From contig JAAMXP010000505.1 in NCBI GenBank assembly GCA_019693395.1, positions 1 to 37,781 of the forward strand: a stretch of 37,781 nt of DNA. The letters run 5' to 3'. Under the pieces are notes generated by a model, which saw nothing but the letters and a program-made list of their open reading frames with translations, had not been told where the DNA came from and did no database searches. The translations under genes were made by a program, and so were the position numbers. Below are positions 1 to 10,583 of the stretch, piece by piece. The stretch is from Ettlia oleoabundans. Lineage: Eukaryota > Chlorophyta > Chlorophyceae > Chlamydomonadales. Within the stretch, counting starts at the first letter, position 1; every line of letters begins with the position of its first letter.

Positions 1-3000
1 ACTCTCACAGGTTTATCCATCAGGTCTGTGAGCAGGTCCTCATTGCTGTTGCTCCCCCTCACAGACAGCACCACGGTGCGGCTGGCCCTGCTGGGAGTGT
101 GGGAACGGGAACAACGAGGAGGGATGCGTGCGCAGCATGATGGCGCTGCTGCATTGCAGCGATAGAATATGACGCCCTGCGCTGACTGCCCGGCCCCTCG
201 TAATGCACGCAGGTGGCAGAGTCTCGATTTCAGGCCATTTTTGTCCAACGAGGTATCCGCTCTACTGGCCTCACGCATGCACGAAACCGGCCTTATGCAT
301 GCACGAAATCGGCTCATGCATGCACGAAACCGGCCTCATGCATGCACGAAGCGCACCACCTGTGTAGCGTGATGATGTAGGGCGTGGCACCCAGCGCTGC
401 GTTGGTGAAGGACATGTACACAAAGTCATCGTCAGTTAGGCCAGCCAGCTGCAACAGGCAGTAAGAGGCGGGTGCAGCTGGGTCAACAGCTGGCATCCGC
501 TGAGGGTGAACTTTGAGGTCAAATAGGAAGAAGTCTTATGTACCATTGCGAGGTTGTGCCAGACCCAGGCTGCAATAGCATTGCAGCACAGCCTTTGCCT
601 TTGCCCCTTAGCGTCCGCTCCCATGCTTGCCTTTTTGGCAGCCACATAATGTGACAAGTACACCTTGCTCTGTCGCAGCTTGTGCTGCACTGGGGGCTTG
701 GCGGCAGCCAGCACCGCACGAGCAGGGCGCGTGGAGTGGCGCAACTCAGCGCGAGCTTTGAAGTGCTCGCGGGACAGCCAGTACATGGTCCTGCAGCCAG
801 GGCATACATCAGCAGACTTGAGTGCGCGGGTGAGGGATGGCATATTGCATCACCAGTTGCCGGCAGCTGCAGACATGGCAACAGCGTGCTCCTGTGCCAA
901 GGTCAGTGTGGTTGTGCACGTGGCGATACCAGCCCTGGGCAGCTATTGAGTGAAGCTGTTGTGCTTTGGCAGGCAGGCAAACATACAAACGGATGAGGAC
1001 ATGCACACCCCGCCCAACTCTAGTTGCTGTGCAGCTCACTTGGGGCGGGTCCATGTGTAAGCGGGGGCACCATCTGCAGCAACGGCAAACGGTTGTTTAG
1101 AGTAGTATGCCACTTCCGGGGTCCTGGCCTTACCATGTAACTCAGCCATCACCTTCAGTCTCGGACAACACATTTATGTGGTGGATCTACTATCTGTTGC
1201 TACAGCTGCTGTCACAACTTGTTTCACAGGCAGGGCTGGCCACTTACAGGCGGCCGCAGCAAAGCGGGCCCAGCGTGCCACCTCCTGAAGCACCTCCCGG
1301 GACACATAATTGTGACAGCCTGCAGGTCCAACAGATGTCAGTCGACTACTGGCACATACTTGTGTTGAGCAATACAGCACTTTGGCTCAAGAAATTTACC
1401 TGTGTAGACCTCTGCGCTTTGCTGAGGTGTCAGCATGGGGGCCAGCTCAGCACCCCACCTTGAGGGAGTCAGGCACAGCGAACGGCCCTCTGCAACACAT
1501 AACATACATAATATCACGAACAACCAGCGAGCCCTTCAGCATGTGTTGACAATCAAACAGCGCTGGCTTGCTAATCCAATAAACCCACCTGATGTGTCAC
1601 GCAGCCAGCGTGCAAAGCCGCCTTCATCCATATCCAGCCGCACCTCACCCTGACCTGGTGCGCTGTCCCTCTTGTCTGCCCCGCTGTCGTTGGGTTGCTG
1701 CTGCTCGCTGTGTTCCCTGCTGCCACTGTCACGCTGCTCAGTATCTTGCTGCATTTCCCTGCATTGCTGCTGCACAGGAGCTTGCCCAGGTGGCACATCC
1801 GGAAAGGCGCTCTCATCAGCGCCAGCAGGTGGCTGGGCTGCCACAAGTTGCAGGGTGGGCCCTTTCTGCTGCTTCCATGCATGGCTGACCGGGATGCCGG
1901 CCTGTCTAAGCCTCTCTGCAATCAGAGCCTTGCGCTGCTGCGTCTGCATCGAGACAGGCAGCACACAAACAACAAACACCCTTCAGACACGATTGAGGCA
2001 TGGTGTCAAGCAGCTCTTCATGCCTCCTGCTGTTATGCTTAGCCCATCCATCCACACATAACTTTGTTCTGTGCTGAATCATGCTTACCCCATCACCAGC
2101 GCCCCGGTGGGCTGGCAAAGGATCTGCCAACTGTCACAGTCGTCTGGTCACCAACCTGTTGGCAGCAAGGCGGCGCACCTGCATGATCTCCACCAGCGTC
2201 AGACCCGTCACAATATCCAACTTCTCCAGATCTATGAGCCCAAAGTAGCGCGCAAAGGAGGCAGCCAGCTGCTGCAGTGGCGCCTCACTGCTATCCCTGC
2301 AGGCCACGGTCGGGGACTGCAAACAGTCAGCGCTGTTGGTCCTCCCTTCGGCGTTGCAGCTGCAGCAGTGCAGCATCTGGGATCTCACTCCTCGCCCACG
2401 CTCCCTTGCATCAGTAAGTCGTAGCAGCCCATGAGGCGGGAGGCCTTCAGGATGCGCTGCTGCCACCGCTTTTGAGGGTTGTACTTGGCCAACGCGTTGT
2501 GGGCGAAGTAGAAGGTCAAACTGCACCAGGAAGAGGAACCACAAAATCTCTGCCCTGACACAATGTTGCATGGGGTTCCTCCTTGGGGCTTCCCTTTGGA
2601 TGAGGCACCCTCCCAGCAGCTGCCAATCGACTGCCAAGCAAAGTTGGGAAAGTGTTGTATAGCTTGCGTGAATAAACCGAAGCAATGCTGGTGCAGGGCG
2701 CACAAGATGGCAAGGTAGACGCAGAAAGAAGTCCATAGGGCCGCCTCCTCAAGCGTCCTCAGCTGATGAGGCCAGCATACATCCTGCACCAGGCAGGTAA
2801 AACCTTGTGCAGCACTGCTTGGGGCTGCAGCCTGACCGTTTGGGTGGAAGCAAGCTGGTTGCCTTGGTTGGCACGCAAACCACAATCACATAACCCGATG
2901 CAGATTTCGCTTTGCTGGCAAACTTCCACCTCTCGCTTGCCTGGACAAAGTAAACAGCCCAGAAGCTGAAACCGGCAAACCCCATGAAGCACGCCCACTG

Positions 3001-3495
3001 AGCCACGTTGAAATATAGGACAGGCCTCATCAGGCGGCGCTTGCTGGACTCAAAGGGGGCTCCTGCAACAGCAGGCCAGCGGGCTCATCGCCGGTGCGTG
3101 AAAAATTGTCATGGCATTGAATTAATAGCAGGGACGGCAGCCATGGCAGAAAGGGGCTGTCGGAGAGTTCTCATGCACCCTCCAACCCATGGCTACAGTG
3201 GGCAAAGCGTAGTGACACTGGCCATACCTCGCATGCCCACGACGATGATGGCGGTTGCAGACAGGACGTGCAGCAGGGCAAAGCTGAGGGTGCCCCACAC
3301 CACCACCTCTCTCAGCCTGGCATTGCTCTTTGAGCACCCAACTTGCGGTGGGGCAGGCGGCTCAAAGTGGATGCTCAGCAGCACGATATAAGCAGCCAGG
3401 AAAGCAAAGGCAGGGAGGAAAAGGCATATGCCGAGGAGTGGCAGGGAGTCGCTGGACAGGTGGAGGTGCCTGCCAAACAGCTTCAAGGAAGGCAT
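1..3495 (-). CDS. sn1-specific diacylglycerol lipase, four-TM class (3' partial)
   Basis: Class-3 lipase expected to cut the sn-1 acyl chain from diacylglycerol at a membrane. Proposed exons (complement): 3495-3228, 3062-2890, 2783-2704, 2520-2389, 2296-2179, 1943-1589, 1319-1228, 816-664, 448-360, 90-9; phases agree, giving 514 residues before the window edge. The N terminus (MPSLKLFGRHLHLSSDSLPL) lines up with the animal DAGL start, followed by four hydrophobic helices; next come a W-Q-Q-R-I basic stretch and the DIVTGLTLVEIMQ segment, equivalent to the DL.IVPSDI.AGL block of DAGL. The last two exons hold FVYMSFTNAALGATPYIITL and RTVVLSVRGSNSNEDLLTDL, the start of the alpha/beta-hydrolase fold. 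The catalytic GxSxG serine lies off the left edge. The 3' ends of exons 2 and 3 (about 2890 and 2704) and the start of exon 8 (816) are the least certain. The ATG at 3495 matches the family start. Confidence 0.85.
275..352. repeat. 21-22 bp tandem repeat in a DAG lipase intron
   Basis: About 3.6 copies of a 21-22 base unit beginning GCATGCACGAAAYCGGC, each joined through the palindrome ATGCAT. The array sits in the intron between the exons ending at 360 and starting at 90 of the minus-strand lipase gene. Copies differ at only a few bases, so the array is recent or homogenised. Confidence 0.9.
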
Positions 3496-3873
3496 AGCGG
3501 CGACGCCGCCGCCACTGCAGCCAGAGCGGCCTCTTGGGCTGCGCTGCCAAGCACAGCACGATCGCTCGTTGACTGCACTAAATAGAGGCGAAAAAGCACT
3601 GCCTTTTCAGCCTCCGAGTCGTCCAAAGTTTGGGCACCTTTACGCACCAAGCTTGGACAGTTTGGGGCAAATGCTTTGTTTGATGAATGATTGAGCGAGG
3701 AATGCTACGGGGTGCCCGAGAACGACATATTCCCCAACTTTCTTTTGGAAACCAATGGTATGCGGCAGGGCTGGTTGAACCCACAGGTTTGGTGGAGGGC
3801 CGGCTGGACATGGTGTGCAGCTAATTTGATGTGAGCAAGGTGTAGATCCTTCATCTACATTGATCCAAATTGA
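3496..3873. other. Intergenic spacer between ATG7 3' end and DAG lipase start
   Basis: 378 bases between two genes in tandem on the minus strand; it must hold the ATG7 3' UTR and the lipase promoter. The minus strand has an AT-rich CTATTTAG near 3576-3585, about 80 bases upstream of the lipase ATG, a weak TATA-box candidate. No other gene or RNA was recognised. Confidence 0.5.
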
Positions 3874-6800
3874 TCAGAGCTCTTCCCAGTCCTCGTCATG
3901 GGGTGCATCCACTCTTCCCACCATCGCCAGACTACCTTGCTGCCCTGCGCTGCACCCACTTCTGCCTGCTGCCCCTGCTGCTGCTTTGTCGCCTCCTCGC
4001 CCCTCAATTTGCTCCTGCGGCTCCTCCTCCTCCTCCTCACCCGATGAAGCCCAGGCCTCCAGTGCGGCTTCGCTGGCGCGGTGCAGCTCAGTTAGCCCGG
4101 TGAGATCCTCCAAACTCTTGGGGTGCAGCAGGCCCTGAACCAGGCAGCCAACCAAGCAGCAGCAAGTCCACAAGTCAGCAGGCTGTAGCCGAGCAGCTGC
4201 CAGCACCCCGAGCGTTACCAGCATGGGCTGATACAATGTTACAAGCAGGGCAAAAGGACATTCAGGTTGCTACACAGCTTTGATGAGACATGAACGTCAA
4301 TCTGCCGGAACATCAACGACATTCTGGTTGCCCGACTCCACACAGCCATCACTCATCCAGCTGTCAAATGCCTTCAACATCGATACGTCCACCCACCTGC
4401 GTCACAAAGTCTGCTCCGCGCCGCCTGTACTCCCTCACCACCACTTCCGAGCAGGCAGTGCACTGACGGAAGGCCTGACCCGTCAGACACATCTGGCTGA
4501 ATCCTCCCAGCTGACCCCTGATCATATGGGGCGGGTCGCCCAGTGGCGGCGCCTGGCCCCCTTCTGTGCTTTGATGTGAAGCAGCAGCAGCAGGGCTACC
4601 TGCAGCAGGAGCCGCTGCGCCTGCTGGGTGCTGTAGCACCGCTGCCATCAGCTCGACCGCCAGGCTGCCAGCAATTGCGCTTAGTCCTGGGCGCGCCACA
4701 GTGCACTGCTGGTCAAGGGTGCGGTCAACAGTGGAGTTGAGGGGGGCCACCACATCATTGCAGAAGTAGCAGCCCAGGCGGCTGATCTCCAACCTCGCCA
4801 GCGGAGGTGCGGGGCTGCTGCCAGCAGTTTCTCCACTGCCTGCCGCCATCACAGCTTGCTCCGCAGTTTCCCCTGCCTGCTCGTTGGTGCTGCGTGCTGC
4901 CGCTGCCACCGCTGCTACTTCACCTGGATTTGCTGCTGCCTTTACATCACTCGCTGCGTGCCCCTCAGCTGCCGCCTGCACCCCTGATGGTTCTTTCGGT
5001 GGCAGCGGCGCTCCATGTCTCATCACCATGAATCCATCAAAGCCCAGGGCCGCGTTGATGGCCAGCCTGCCACGTGCCGCACACAGCAGGGTGGGCAGCC
5101 AGCGACTCTCCCGGGTGTCCATGAGCAGGAACACAACGTCATGCTCGTCCACAAGTTGCTCCAGTGCCTCTATATCTCGCTGCACCTGAATAAGTCAGGT
5201 GCGCCTATGGGAGGTTGAGGCGCTGGAGAGAATGCAGGCTGGTGGGTCCCGCTGCTGTTTGGCTGACCCAACCGCCCACGACCACCAGCACCCACGGCCA
5301 CCACCACCAACCACATACTGCCCCGCACACCCTTCTTGCACCTGCGTCAGCTCCGCCTCAGCCAGTGGGTGGCCGGGCATGGGGATGCTCAGCTGCACGC
5401 CGCGAGCTGCCACACCCGGGAATATATGGTGCAGCGCGTCGGCTGCCGCCTGCGCCTTAGGCCTGCCGCCCCGCTGACAGTCCTCAAATGTGTAAAGCGA
5501 CTGGCGCACCTGTGGGAATGAAACGACGCACAGAGGGACCGAATAGGGGAATTTAGGGAGGGAGAGCGTCAAAGAGGGAATAAACACATGGGGAGCATCC
5601 CACGGAAGTGCAAGCACAGTGCACGGCTACAACTCACCAGCATGCAGCCTCCAAGCGCTGCGAGGCACTCGCCAGCCTCACCCCGCTCGCTTTCATACAA
5701 GTTTGTAACATACCAGCCCCATCAGCAAACACGGGCATGCTGGGAGGAAAGGAAGAACAAACCGCTGCTGTCTGGAAGTGCTGGGCACGGCAGCATCCTC
5801 ACCCACCGGGTTGCTGTAGGCCACTCTGGAGTTGTCCACAAAGGTGACGTGCCTCACACCCCAGCCCAGCAGCGTGCGGGCCACGGAGCAGCCAAGCGTG
5901 CCAGCTCCCAGCAGAAGGCAGCGTGTCGCTGCGGGGGAGCACCAGGAAGGACAGGGAGTGGGCTCTGAGGGTGCACAGTTTGAGCAGGGAGAGCTGCTAT
6001 AGGACAGGCAGGCAGCAGCACCAGTTGCTTGACCAGAGACAACAAGCCCAGGGAAGCGCAGAACTCTATGCAATTCTGTCAGCAACCACACAGCACACGC
6101 CACTTGGCTGCATACCAGCACGGAACAGACCAGTACTGCATCAGAACATGCCTGCGATGGCTCCTACATCCAACGCGGGTGCTGCCCGCCAGCGCATGAG
6201 GCGCAGGTTGAGATCGACCGCAGATTCTGCCAGGTGGCGTGGGTCCATACTGGGACCCAAGTCGGCCACACGAGGCCGCAGCTTGCCGCGCTCGTTAGGC
6301 TCCCAGCCGCCCACCGGAGCGGGGGTGAAGTCAGCAGGAAGCTGCGGCAGGTTAATGGTGAGTGCCAGGCTGGCAGAGGGGTCGAACCGGCCGTGCCGCT
6401 CCCGCATGCACAGCACGCGCAGCGGGTGGGCAGGAGCGCCCCATCGCACTGCCGCCAGCAGCAGCAGGTTGCGCAGCGGCCAGCCCGGGTGCTCAGGTAG
6501 GTTGCTGCAGTCTGCTATCGCCAGGAACAACTGCGGCTCACCACCACTGCTGCTGGCGCTGCCACCCTGACCGCTGTTGCCACCCGCTTCAATAGTGCCC
6601 GCGGTGCTGCTGGCCCCCTCCTGTTGCAGGCGGTACCAGTCGGTCAGCGGCACTGCTTCAACCTCACCCCCGGTTCCCAACGCTAACAGCCAAGCTTGGT
6701 GGCCGCTTGCCGCCGCGTGATCGTTGCAGGCTGTCGCCACAGCACGAGCAGACTCGCCCAATGCCTGCTGCAGGCTACTGGGGGCGGCTGCCAATGTGAA

Positions 6801-7663
6801 GGGCTGCGGTGGTTGCAGGGCTGGTACAGCGAACCAATAGCGGTATTTATAGTGCTTGAGGTCGCAGTACGCCAGCAGTACTGTCCTCAGCAGTAGGCTG
6901 GGGTCCCGCTCGGCGGCGCCTGACTGAATGGACTCCCACATGCGCGCGCAAGCCTGCCTTGTCGCAGCAACGAGCGCGCAGTCAGCAAGCTTGACGGTGC
7001 ACAACCCACAGTGATGGCAGCAATGCGCTACGGGCAGCAGGCAGCACAGGCAAACGCCCCACTGGCATAACGCTCCTGCCCCAAGCAGCAAGCTGTACCT
7101 GGTTTACTGCGGCCTTGCGGTCAAAGCTGAGCATGCGCTCCTTTGTGTTCAGAACATACAGATCGCCAAAAGCGGTGAAGTCTTCCCTTGCTCCTGCTGC
7201 GCCTGGTAGCGCCGCCACCGCTGCAGGAGCCTCACCCGGCGCCAGAGAGGCGGAGGACACCGTGAGGAAGCCCGGTAGCTCGGCATGGTTGCTGGGTGCC
7301 CAAAAGGCCCGCAGAGGCTCGGGGCCCTCCTCTAGCTTCAAGCGGTGAAGTTTGAGGTCGCCCAGCGCGCCCCAGAACGCGACATCCACCTTGCTCTGCG
7401 TTCAGTGAGTTGACGAAAAGGGGTTAATATCCAACAGCGAGATTGCCGCGACGGGCAAGGCCTGCGGGCGCACCTGAAGCGAGCAAAACTGCAACGTCGT
7501 CCCCATTCTTTCGGCACAGCACGGCCACAGGAAGGAAAGTCACAGTCGAGTGATAGCACCCGGCAAAGGGGTGTACCTGAGCCAACATGGCTTTCCACCT
7601 GAAAGGCAACGCCGCAGCCGGGGAGAGCCCGCCATGAGCGCCCGCTAGTCTTCCCTTAGGCAT
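3874..7663 (-). CDS. ATG7: ATG7, E1-like activating enzyme of autophagy
   Basis: Activates the ubiquitin-like proteins ATG8 and ATG12 with ATP and passes them to ATG3 and ATG10; acts in the cytosol. Exons (complement): 7663-7577, 7395-7099, 6953-6152, 5928-5807, 5509-5342, 5185-4397, 4134-3874; all phases agree, giving 841 residues and stop TGA at 3874. The N-terminal ATG7 fold is residues 1-385 ([18 protein letters not shown] near 33; [17 protein letters not shown] further on). The nucleotide-binding loop [15 protein letters not shown] is near 400, DTRESRWLP near 515, the zinc cysteines are in GCYFCND and CTACSE, and the catalytic cysteine is in [10 protein letters not shown] at about 653. 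The end has [10 protein letters not shown] and an acidic tail finishing DEDWEEL. An alanine-rich insert of about 70 residues lies between MRHGAP and RLGCYFCND. Intron 3 (6151-5929) starts with GC, not GT. The family's normal length is about 700. Confidence 0.96.
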
Positions 7664-7974
7664 ATACCAGTGACATTAATTTGCGGGGTGCAGTTCACGC
7701 TTGACAGCCGCAAGGTTCAGATAACATTTACACTGCTTATAATCTGCTATGTTGTCGACTGCAGGCCTGCATCCACACGTAACCGCTGCCCATGCAGCGG
7801 ACCGCCACCACTCCGAGCCTATGCAGCTGCGGCAGTACGCGATTCATGCAGCTGCTGCCAGTTCTGTTCCGTAAATTAAAACAGACTACTCAAAAGTACT
7901 TAATGCCTCCACATTTGCCTCCATATTTGCCTCCCACCCGGCTGTATAATTGAGCTGCTGGCATATCGTCCTGG
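7664..7974. other. Intergenic spacer upstream of ATG7
   Basis: 311 bases between the stop of the zinc-finger gene and the ATG7 start, both on the minus strand. A TGTAA motif, the usual green-algal polyadenylation signal, is present on the minus strand at 7732-7728, about 245 bases past the zinc-finger stop. The rest must include the ATG7 promoter; no TATA box stands out. Confidence 0.4.
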
Positions 7975-9664
7975 TTAGCGCCCTCCCGCCATCGCCAGCA
8001 CCGCCGATAGCTGCGACAGAGCACTTGCGAGACCGGAGGCTTGCAGTGAGCTCTGCAGCGCCGCTGCCAGCTCTGGCTGCCGCTGCTCTGCCAAGAGCTG
8101 GCAAACGGCAGCACACCGCCTCTGCAGGTCACCCTCCAGCGCCCCCAGCAAGTCAGTGGTGGAGTTGATGGCATCCGGCAGCCTGCCGCTCAACACTTGG
8201 GCACCAATGGCTGCTGCTGCTGCCAGGGTGTGCTGCTTGGTCACATGCCGTACCACAAGCTCCAGGAAGGATCGTGCATCCGCCTCACTCACCGCTACCT
8301 GCACTTTCGGCCAACCAAGCTCAGCAGACTGGATGCAAGTGGGCGGAGGGTTCGGTGGGCTGCAAGCAGAGATGATGGCTGTCCAGCAGCAAGGGCAGGG
8401 CCAGGCACACCAGCGCTCCACAACACTTTCTAGAATCGTAGTCGTTGTTTGGCAGGTTTGCACTAGCACAGAAATGGGGTTTATGCGCTTTTCACCTGGA
8501 GGAGCAGCATCAGTTTCGCCAGCAGCGCAGCCACCCTCAGGGCTGCCTGCTGCTGAGGTGGTGGCGGCGGCGGCACAGCTGCGTCTATGCTTGTTGTGCA
8601 CCCAGCTGCAGCGGAAGGCTCTGCGATGGGGCGCTCAATGCTGCGCACTGCAATATTAGGCAGGCAGCTTTGAGTTGCCACCGGTTTGGTTACCAGGTCA
8701 GGCTGCACCGCCAGTTGCCACCACCGCAGCGGCCGGCGACCACTGCTACCATCCTCACCGTCCAAGGTGGATGCTGGCAATCTGGCTGCAACCTGCGCCA
8801 ATTGACTAGCGCGCTCCACTTCCTGGGCTGAAAATCCCACTAACAGTTCTGCAGCGGCAGTGGTACGAGGGCTGGGATCACGACCTGGCTGTGGTGCGGC
8901 ATCGGCTGTTAGCAACGCTGGCCCAGCTCCTGCTGTGTCCTGGATAGCGCCTGCCGCTTGTCTGCCCTTGCTCCCATGCACCTGGCCACTGAAGCTGCTT
9001 GTGTCCTCGCTGTCGATTTCCAGGTTCATCCAGTGCTGCTTGGCCCTGCGACGCTTGCTTGGCTGTACGCCAGTGCCGCTGCTGCCGTCTCCATCGCCTT
9101 CCCCGTACGCCTCTTGAACAGGCTCAGAAGCAGCCCGCTTGCACCTGTGCCGGGTCTTTTTGTCCAAAAAAAGCAGCTCCCGGCAGCGAGGGCAATGCAG
9201 CAGCTCACGCCCATGGCCGCGCTGGCTGGCAGCGCCCCTAGCCGGCGCTCGGTGGTGGGCCCGCAGGCGCCATAACTCTGAAAAACTCTTTCCACAGCCC
9301 TGCAGAGCTTGCCAGAGTTTTCAAGCTGAACCTAGGTAAGCAGTTTGGCCGGGCAGTCGCAGTTTGAACGTGGACGACCGCTTACTGGCTCCGGGCACGT
9401 CCAGTGCAAGCTGATGTTGGATGCCTGGTTCTCCATAGTGGGTGGCAAAGGTTCTTGGCAAGACCCCTCTTGGCTGCCTGGCATGGAGACCGCTACTGGG
9501 GGCTGTCCGGGGCTTCCAGCCCCATACAGTTGGCCATGTCGCTGGTGATCTAAGAGGGCGCAATGCAATGGCAGAGCCCTGGTTAAGGAACGATCAACCT
9601 CAACAGGCTGGCGCCACGTCACAGCGCTCGACAGCGGCTGCCACTGCTCCCAGGCGCCCCGCAA
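7975..9664 (-). CDS. C2H2-like zinc-finger protein, probably nuclear (5' end uncertain)
   Basis: Proposed exons (complement): about 9664-9386, 9299-8496, 8328-7975 (TAA). The joins are in phase and rebuild a finger: TGCPx-type residues of exon 1 end (WTCPEP) join exon 2 (GCGKSFSELWRLRAHHRA), giving C-x4-C, the classic GKSF core and histidines. A second cysteine/histidine cluster follows (HCPRCRELLF then HRCKR). After it come a basic nuclear-localisation-like KRRRAK, a serine/acid stretch and a long alanine/leucine-rich helical C terminus. The histidine spacing is not canonical in either finger. Position 9664 is a TTG, not an ATG: translation starts either at in-frame ATGs at 9485 or 9436, or in an upstream exon; the open reading frame at 9902-9700 could supply one. 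DNA- or RNA-binding is inferred from the fingers only; no specific family was recognised. Confidence 0.6.
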
Positions 9665-10583
9665 CTCACACAGTATTGTAGCTGCGGGTGGTGATCGTTC
9701 TCAAACCAGCAAAATATAGTGCGTAGCAAGCAACCTTTCCGCCTTGAAATTGCGTCGCTCGAAGTTCAAGCAGCTTGAGCATCCACGAGAGTTGCACGCT
9801 GGGTTTGACCGTTACCACCACGCTGTTTAGATGACTAGGATGGACGAGTGTGGATGCCAGAACTATCACCTTTGACCACTTCACATTTGTTACGGCGCCC
9901 AAACCGAATTTTAAGAGGTTTTGTGGTCTGAGGTTCTGGTGCTGCTTGTTGCCCTTGCAGACGCAACGGCATGCCCTATAGCTAGGGCGGGGCGGGACCG
10001 CGGCTTGGCAGACAAGGGGCAGGCACTATCCAGACGCCACCACGCGCAACGGGTCAGTTGGCAGCCTTGAATGGCAGGTTTGACACCGCTCCTCTGACTG
10101 TGGCTACTGTGTGGTTTCCCGGTGGCAGTGCTGAACCACCGATTTACTCAAGGTTGCAAACACGGATCTCCGACTGTATACAAATATCAACACACTCACA
10201 CAGGTGTCAATTGGCTCACCACGGGCCAGACGTGGGGAGAAGCTGCAAGATGGGTGCCGAGCCTGCCGCGTTGGCAGCCGGGGGCCAGGGGCCCTCAATA
10301 CGATGTCCCTGACGCATCGGGGCCCGTGTCTGGCATTGATAGTTCATCAACAATCGTCTTGCATAGCTGGTCCGACTCAGGGCCGGCGGTCTGTTTTCAG
10401 TTTCTTTGGTCGCAGACTTAACCGTGTGCAATACTGCCATGCTTCCAGCGCCGTTTGTGTGGTAATCTTGAGTGATCTGCACAAAGGGTCAGCGCAGCCA
10501 CCCCGGGCGCAAGCCCCTTCGCGGGCACACCACCCCGTTTGCGTCGAGGAAGGCTGCAATAGCGACCCCTAGCAGCTTTGGGT
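9665..10583. other. Divergent intergenic region, zinc-finger gene / GINT1-like gene 1
   Basis: About 920 bases between oppositely pointing genes. It must contain both promoters and perhaps a first exon of the zinc-finger gene. A 79-codon open frame (complement 9902-9666, starting at TTG) includes ATG-CTC-AAG and a possible donor, but has no recognisable homology. No RNA gene, repeat or TATA box was recognised. Confidence 0.4.

Noticed and set aside
1342..1523. Possible extra lipase exon on the minus strand (about 61 codons)
   Set aside because: The joins from 1589 to 1319 already keep frame and family alignment; this stretch has no match to the lipase family.
5923..6570. 215-codon plus-strand open frame
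   Set aside because: It lies antisense to ATG7 exon 3, whose protein matches the family along its whole length; no motif in the plus-strand product.
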